DNA from: Clostridium sp. BJN0001
GTDB lineage: Bacteria; Bacillota; Clostridia; Clostridiales; Clostridiaceae
Assembly: GCF_022869825.1 (NCBI RefSeq)
Contig: NZ_CP094971.1
Location: 1,551,501-1,615,500, forward strand
DNA length: 64,000 bases
Direction: 5' to 3'
The notes under the pieces are model-generated. The model was not told the DNA's origin, did not search any database, and saw nothing but the letters and a program-made list of their open reading frames with translations. Of this stretch, positions 60,148-64,000 are shown piece after piece. Each line of letters starts with the position of its first letter. The stretch's first letter is position 1. A program made the translations under genes and the position numbers.

Positions 60148-61158
60148 CTAAAACTTAATTGGAAAAAGAATATCTTTAACCGTTACAATAAGCATAAATG
60201 CCATAAGAAGCGCAAATCCTACAGTATTAATAACTCCTACTACTTTATCTGGTACTTTCTTTCCTGATATAAGTTCAATAAGAAGAATTACTGCCCATCC
60301 TCCATCTAAGGCAGGGAAAGGTAAAAGATTCATTACTGCAAGGTTAACACTAATAAAACCTGTAAAGAATATCAAATTCCATATACCTGATTTTGCAGTT
60401 TCAGCTGACATCTTAACAATTGAAACAGGGCCTCCGACATCAGTCTTTAAACTTAACTTTCCAGTAACTAAAAGTTTAAGACTTTGAAATGTCTGAGATA
60501 CAAGCGATTTTGTCTGATTAAGACTTTCCGTAAAACTTGTAACTATAGAAGGATTCTGATCCACCTGAAAATAAATTCCAACCATATATAATCCTTCATC
60601 TGTCTTCTCTGGTGTAATATTAAATTCTTTCTTTTCTCCATCTCTTATTACTTCAACATTTACATCTTGACCTTTTAAAAGATTTATTCCTGTTGAAATA
60701 TCTGAGTTTGAAAAAACTTTATGGTCATTTATCTTACTTATTTTATCATTTTCAAGTATTCCAGCTTCCTGTGCTGGAGAATTTGGAACTACATTATCAA
60801 CAATAGTCTTCCTATATCCAAAGTTATATGTAATTGCCATAAATATCACTATAGCAAGAACATAGTTCATAAATGCACCAGCAAGTATTATGCTTATTCT
60901 TCTAAGAGGTGACTTACTTGAAAAACTTCCTTCTTCATCAGATGGCTGATCTTCACCTGTCATCTTTACATATCCTCCAATTGGAAGAAGTCCTATAGCA
61001 TACGTAGTTTCCTTTCCTTTTATTTTAAAAAGATCAGGTCCCATTCCTATTGAAAATTTTTCTACTTTTACGCCGTTTATTTTAGCTAATGTAAAATGGC
61101 CTAGTTCATGTATAAGTATAAGAACTCCAAAAGCTAATATTGCCAAAATTATATACAT
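60148..61158 (-). CDS. rseP: RseP-type site-2 intramembrane metalloprotease
   Basis: 336 residues, about four membrane helices. The zinc motif HELGH (His17, Glu18, His21) is in the first helix, a PDZ domain covers about 115-190, and the second active-site motif NLLPFPALDGG is near the C-terminus. It cleaves anti-sigma factors and signal-peptide remnants within the membrane. It lies 13 bases after dxr. Confidence 0.95.
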   Translation of the reverse strand: MYIILAILAFGVLILIHELGHFTLAKINGVKVEKFSIGMGPDLFKIKGKETTYAIGLLPIGGYVKMTGEDQPSDEEGSFSSKSPLRRISIILAGAFMNYVLAIVIFMAITYNFGYRKTIVDNVVPNSPAQEAGILENDKISKINDHKVFSNSDISTGINLLKGQDVNVEVIRDGEKKEFNITPEKTDEGLYMVGIYFQVDQNPSIVTSFTESLNQTKSLVSQTFQSLKLLVTGKLSLKTDVGGPVSIVKMSAETAKSGIWNLIFFTGFISVNLAVMNLLPFPALDGGWAVILLIELISGKKVPDKVVGVINTVGFALLMAFMLIVTVKDILFPIKF

Positions 61159-61171
61159 TTAACTATCCTCC

Positions 61172-62332
61172 TTAATAATTTTCTCTTACATATTCTTTTA
61201 CTTCTTTATCAATGTTTACTATATTTTCTATTGTTACCTCTTTATCAGCTTTTGTTTTAAAAGCGTCCAAAGCTTTCTTAACTATATCTGCTATATCTAG
61301 AAATGAAATTTTTTCCTTTAAAAACAAATCAACTGCTTCCTCATTTGCACCATTTAATATAGCTGGCATAAGTTTTCCATATTTCCCAGCATATATAGCT
61401 AGTTTTAAGCATTTAAATGTATCAAAGTCAGGCTTTTCAAAAGAAAGATCAAATAATTTATAAAAGTCTATTGTATCAGCTATTCTCTTTTTTCTATCAC
61501 AATAATTAAGAGCATACTGTATAGGAAGCCTCATGTCCTGTGCTCCAAGTTCTGCAATTACCGCACCATCATTATACATAACCATAGAGTGAATAACGCT
61601 TTGCTTATGTATTACAACTTCTATATCATCAAATGGACAGTTAAAAAGCCAATGTGCTTCTATTATCTCAAGTCCTTTGTTCATCATTGTGGCTGAATCA
61701 ACTGAAATTTTTCTTCCCATACTCCAGTTTGGATGATGCACTGTTTCAGACACGCTTACATTTTCTAAATCTTTTTTATTTTTTCCTCTAAATGGTCCAC
61801 CCGATGCAGTAAGTATTATTTTTTTTACTTCTCTTTTATCATTTCCAAGAAGACATTGATATACTGCACTATGTTCAGAATCAACAGGAATTATTTTAAC
61901 TCCATATTCTTTAGCCTTTCTCATTACAATTTCTCCTGCAACGACAAGAGTCTCTTTATTTGCAAGTGCAATATCCTTTTTGCTTTCAATAGCTTTAATA
62001 GTCGGAACAAGTCCTATCATACCAACAACAGATGTCACTACCATGTCAATTTCATCAAGTGATGCAATTTTATTAATTCCTTCAATTCCGCCTAATACAG
62101 ATACTTCTTTTTTATTTTTCTGACAGTACTCTTTAATTTTTACACTACTCTTATAATCCATCATTGCAACATATTTTATATCAAATTCATTTATTATATC
62201 AATAACTTTCTCACATGACGTATTTGCAGTAATCCCTATTATTTTAATTGTTCCTTCGGATTTTCTTACAACATCAATAGTTTGCTCTCCTATAGACCCT
62301 GTAGCTCCTAAAATGGAAATTTTCTTTATCAC
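61172..62332 (-). CDS. dxr: 1-deoxy-D-xylulose-5-phosphate reductoisomerase
   Basis: 386 residues from a GTG 6 bases after GAGGAG; the ATG at 62356 has no such site. The NADPH-binding GATGSIGEQT, the catalytic region with IPVDSEHSA, the substrate motif SGGPFRG and SMGRKISVDSATMMNKGLE are all present. It makes MEP, the committed step of isoprenoid synthesis. Confidence 0.97.
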   Translation of the reverse strand: MIKKISILGATGSIGEQTIDVVRKSEGTIKIIGITANTSCEKVIDIINEFDIKYVAMMDYKSSVKIKEYCQKNKKEVSVLGGIEGINKIASLDEIDMVVTSVVGMIGLVPTIKAIESKKDIALANKETLVVAGEIVMRKAKEYGVKIIPVDSEHSAVYQCLLGNDKREVKKIILTASGGPFRGKNKKDLENVSVSETVHHPNWSMGRKISVDSATMMNKGLEIIEAHWLFNCPFDDIEVVIHKQSVIHSMVMYNDGAVIAELGAQDMRLPIQYALNYCDRKKRIADTIDFYKLFDLSFEKPDFDTFKCLKLAIYAGKYGKLMPAILNGANEEAVDLFLKEKISFLDIADIVKKALDAFKTKADKEVTIENIVNIDKEVKEYVRENY

Positions 62333-62352
62333 AAATATCTCCTCATTTCTCT

Positions 62353-63297
62353 TCAATTGAAAATTATTTCTTTTGCAGCAATACTATATATTGGACCTAT
62401 TATAATTCCTATCATTCCAAACATATTTATTCCAACATATATTGAGATCAGCATAACAAGAGGATGAATTGATAAGCTACTACTTAAAAGTTTAGCCTCA
62501 AGAACTTCACGTACAATTTGAACTAAAATGTAAAGACAGATAAGTCCACCTGCTAAAAAAAATTTCTTCATTACAATATTGTATATTATTATCGGAATAA
62601 ATACAATTATTGTCCCTACATAAGGAAGTATATCTAATATACCACAAACAATAGAAATCATAAATGCATCAGGCACTCTTAAAATAATAAAACCACATAA
62701 TATCTCTATCGTAGAAACAAGAACAAGAATAATTTCTACAATAAGCATCTGTTTTACACTTTCTTTTTGTGATTTTATTTTTTTTAAAATATTAAAAGGA
62801 ATGATTATATCAAACATATCTATTATTTTGCTTCTATCTATTAATATAAAAAATGCTGCAATATTTGCAATAAAATACGCTAGAATTTTTTCTCCTGTTG
62901 ACAAAGCTCCATTTTTTATATTTTCTCCTCCTATCATTGTAAAGAGGCTCTTAGTATAATCAAAATTGTCAAAAGCAACTTTATCAGCTATAAGTTTAAA
63001 ATATTTATTAAGTAATTCAATATTAGAAATGTAAATTTTTTTTATTATATTTAAAATTTCATTTCCTAAATATAAAATTATGAGTATTGATATTATATTA
63101 ATACTTATAATAGATAAAACAGCCGAAATATTTTTATTAATTCCAAGTTTAAAAAAAGTATTATACATTGGACTACATATAATAACTATAATAATCATGA
63201 ATATAAATGGTTTAAAATATTCTTTTATCATAATTGCCGCAAAAGAAATAATTAAAAATGTCACTATAAGATATATGATTTTATTATATTCCTTCAA
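62353..63297 (-). CDS. AI-2E family membrane transporter (PerM-like)
   Basis: About 314 residues from a TTG at 63297 placed 11 bases after GAGGAG; the ATG at 63306 is only 2 bases from it and the one at 63321 precedes it. It has about eight membrane helices in the typical AI-2E pattern, with the C-terminal IVCGILDILPYVGTIIVFIP and a final glycine-rich helix GMIGIIIGPI. Members export signals, ions or lipids; no substrate is assigned. It is upstream of dxr with a 20-base gap. Confidence 0.8.
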   Translation of the reverse strand: MKEYNKIIYLIVTFLIISFAAIMIKEYFKPFIFMIIIVIICSPMYNTFFKLGINKNISAVLSIISINIISILIILYLGNEILNIIKKIYISNIELLNKYFKLIADKVAFDNFDYTKSLFTMIGGENIKNGALSTGEKILAYFIANIAAFFILIDRSKIIDMFDIIIPFNILKKIKSQKESVKQMLIVEIILVLVSTIEILCGFIILRVPDAFMISIVCGILDILPYVGTIIVFIPIIIYNIVMKKFFLAGGLICLYILVQIVREVLEAKLLSSSLSIHPLVMLISIYVGINMFGMIGIIIGPIYSIAAKEIIFN

Positions 63298-63378
63298 AAT
63301 AAACATTACTCCTCTTTTCATGTTGCATAATAATATATGCTTTAAAAAAGATAATAAAAACTTTTAAATAAAAAAAAC

Positions 63379-63404
63379 GCAAATCTGTATTTAAACAGAT
63401 TTGC
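63379..63404 (-). terminator. Terminator of cdsA
   Basis: A 10-bp stem (GCAAATCTGT/ACAGATTTGC) with a 6-base loop and eight T on the minus strand. It separates cdsA from the AI-2E/dxr unit. Confidence 0.9.
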
Positions 63405-63409
63405 ATTTT

Positions 63410-64000
63410 TTATAAACCTATAATAAATAATAAATAAAAAAATACTACCGCTGCAGAATAAATTATACTGTCAAATCTATCAAGAATTCCCCCATGACCT
63501 GGGATTAAGTTACTATAGTCCTTTATTCCTGAATATCTCTTAATTGAGGATGCTACAAGATCTCCAAATTGTCCAAATATTCCACATAAAAATCCTATTA
63601 TAACGTAATGATACAAAGGCATTATGTTAACTTTTGATTGTACAAATATTCCAAATGCTCCGCAAAAAATCATAGCTCCTAAAAGACCTCCGACAGAACC
63701 TTCTATTGTCTTTTTAGGTGAAACTTTTGGGCATAATTTATGCTCTCCAAAATTTTTCCCTGCATAATACGCCGCTGTATCCGAAAGCCATGACCCTATA
63801 AATATAAGAAATACAAGATAATTTCCGTATGGCTTTGCATTAACAAGATATACAAAACTAAATAATATTCCTGCATACATAAATCCCAAAATTGTGAGAG
63901 AAACATCAACAAATGTAAATTTCAGATTTATTATTGGTATAATCATAAGTAGGAAAAAAGCTAATATAAGTATGTACATCATCTTTTCAAAATCATTTGA
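63410..64000 (-). CDS. cdsA: Phosphatidate cytidylyltransferase, C-terminal part (5' end outside window)
   Basis: About 196 residues visible; the frame stays open through the window edge at 64000, so the ATG codons near 63982 need not be the start. Usual CdsA length is about 265. It has several membrane helices and the complete C-terminal CdsA signature with SSIKRYSGIKDYS, IPGHGGILDRFD. It makes CDP-diacylglycerol from phosphatidic acid and CTP. Confidence 0.95.
   Translation of the reverse strand, partial: SNDFEKMMYILILAFFLLMIIPIINLKFTFVDVSLTILGFMYAGILFSFVYLVNAKPYGNYLVFLIFIGSWLSDTAAYYAGKNFGEHKLCPKVSPKKTIEGSVGGLLGAMIFCGAFGIFVQSKVNIMPLYHYVIIGFLCGIFGQFGDLVASSIKRYSGIKDYSNLIPGHGGILDRFDSIIYSAAVVFFYLLFIIGL

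Overview
The window reads as chromosome from a strongly A+T-rich, low-GC Gram-positive anaerobe, most likely a Clostridium sensu stricto (cluster I) relative. This rests on several signs: strong AGGAGG-type ribosome binding sites, many TTG starts, a reverse rubrerythrin, a V-type ATPase operon, HPr kinase, SpoVB/YmxH/TepA-type genes, a SAM-I riboswitch, a SOS box at recA, and the conserved block pnp-rpsO-ribF-truB-nrnA-rbfA-infB-L7Ae-rnpM-nusA-rimP. The species was not determined. I saw no tRNA or rRNA gene, CRISPR array, insertion sequence or prophage; almost all of it is core chromosome, mostly on the minus strand.

Layout. Positions 1-6.3 kb hold single-gene units in mixed orientation: the end of a CehA-like metallohydrolase, a small membrane protein, an Lrp/AsnC regulator, a CmpB-type membrane protein, an HPr-kinase/PEPCK-like P-loop protein, a secreted MBL-fold lipoprotein and a methyltransferase. 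Positions 6.3-9.1 kb hold a reverse rubrerythrin and a little-understood plus-strand operon (DUF5685 protein, J-domain protein with a Cys-rich tail, membrane protein). Positions 9.1-14.6 kb hold a short pyruvate-kinase-like protein, a lipoprotein, a PHP phosphoesterase, the operon DUF896-hprK-M18 aminopeptidase, and 6S RNA. Positions 14.6-22.3 kb hold a small acidic protein, HelD, a NiaX-like vitamin transporter with a palindromic operator, the split methionine synthase under a SAM-I riboswitch, and a TagO/WecA-type transferase.

Positions 22.4-31.0 kb are a complete nine-gene V-ATPase operon (G-I-K-E-C-F-A-B-D in transcription order) whose rotor subunit carries the Na+-site residues. Positions 31.3-38.2 kb hold a DUF4080 radical SAM protein with a small methyltransferase-like partner, a membrane-anchored beta-propeller, and two convergent MOP-superfamily flippases. 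Positions 38.3-48.7 kb hold an RluA pseudouridine synthase, recA with a SOS box, pgsA-rimO, ftsK, a TepA-like ClpP homologue, aspartokinase, YmxH and an M16 peptidase.

Positions 48.8-58.9 kb form the translation, RNA-decay and transcription-factor block (pnp back to rimP). Positions 59.1-64 kb hold ispG, rseP, dxr, an AI-2E family transporter and the 3' part of cdsA, covering isoprenoid precursor and phospholipid synthesis and intramembrane proteolysis.

The items most worth following up are the DUF5685/J-protein/membrane operon, a candidate NusA-type attenuator ahead of rimP-nusA, the pyruvate-kinase-like and PEPCK-like enzymes with unusual architecture, the palindromic operator at the niaX-like gene, and the small acidic protein with its own promoter just behind helD. 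No wholly new defence or mobile system was identified. All calls come from reading motifs by eye; no database search or folding program was run.
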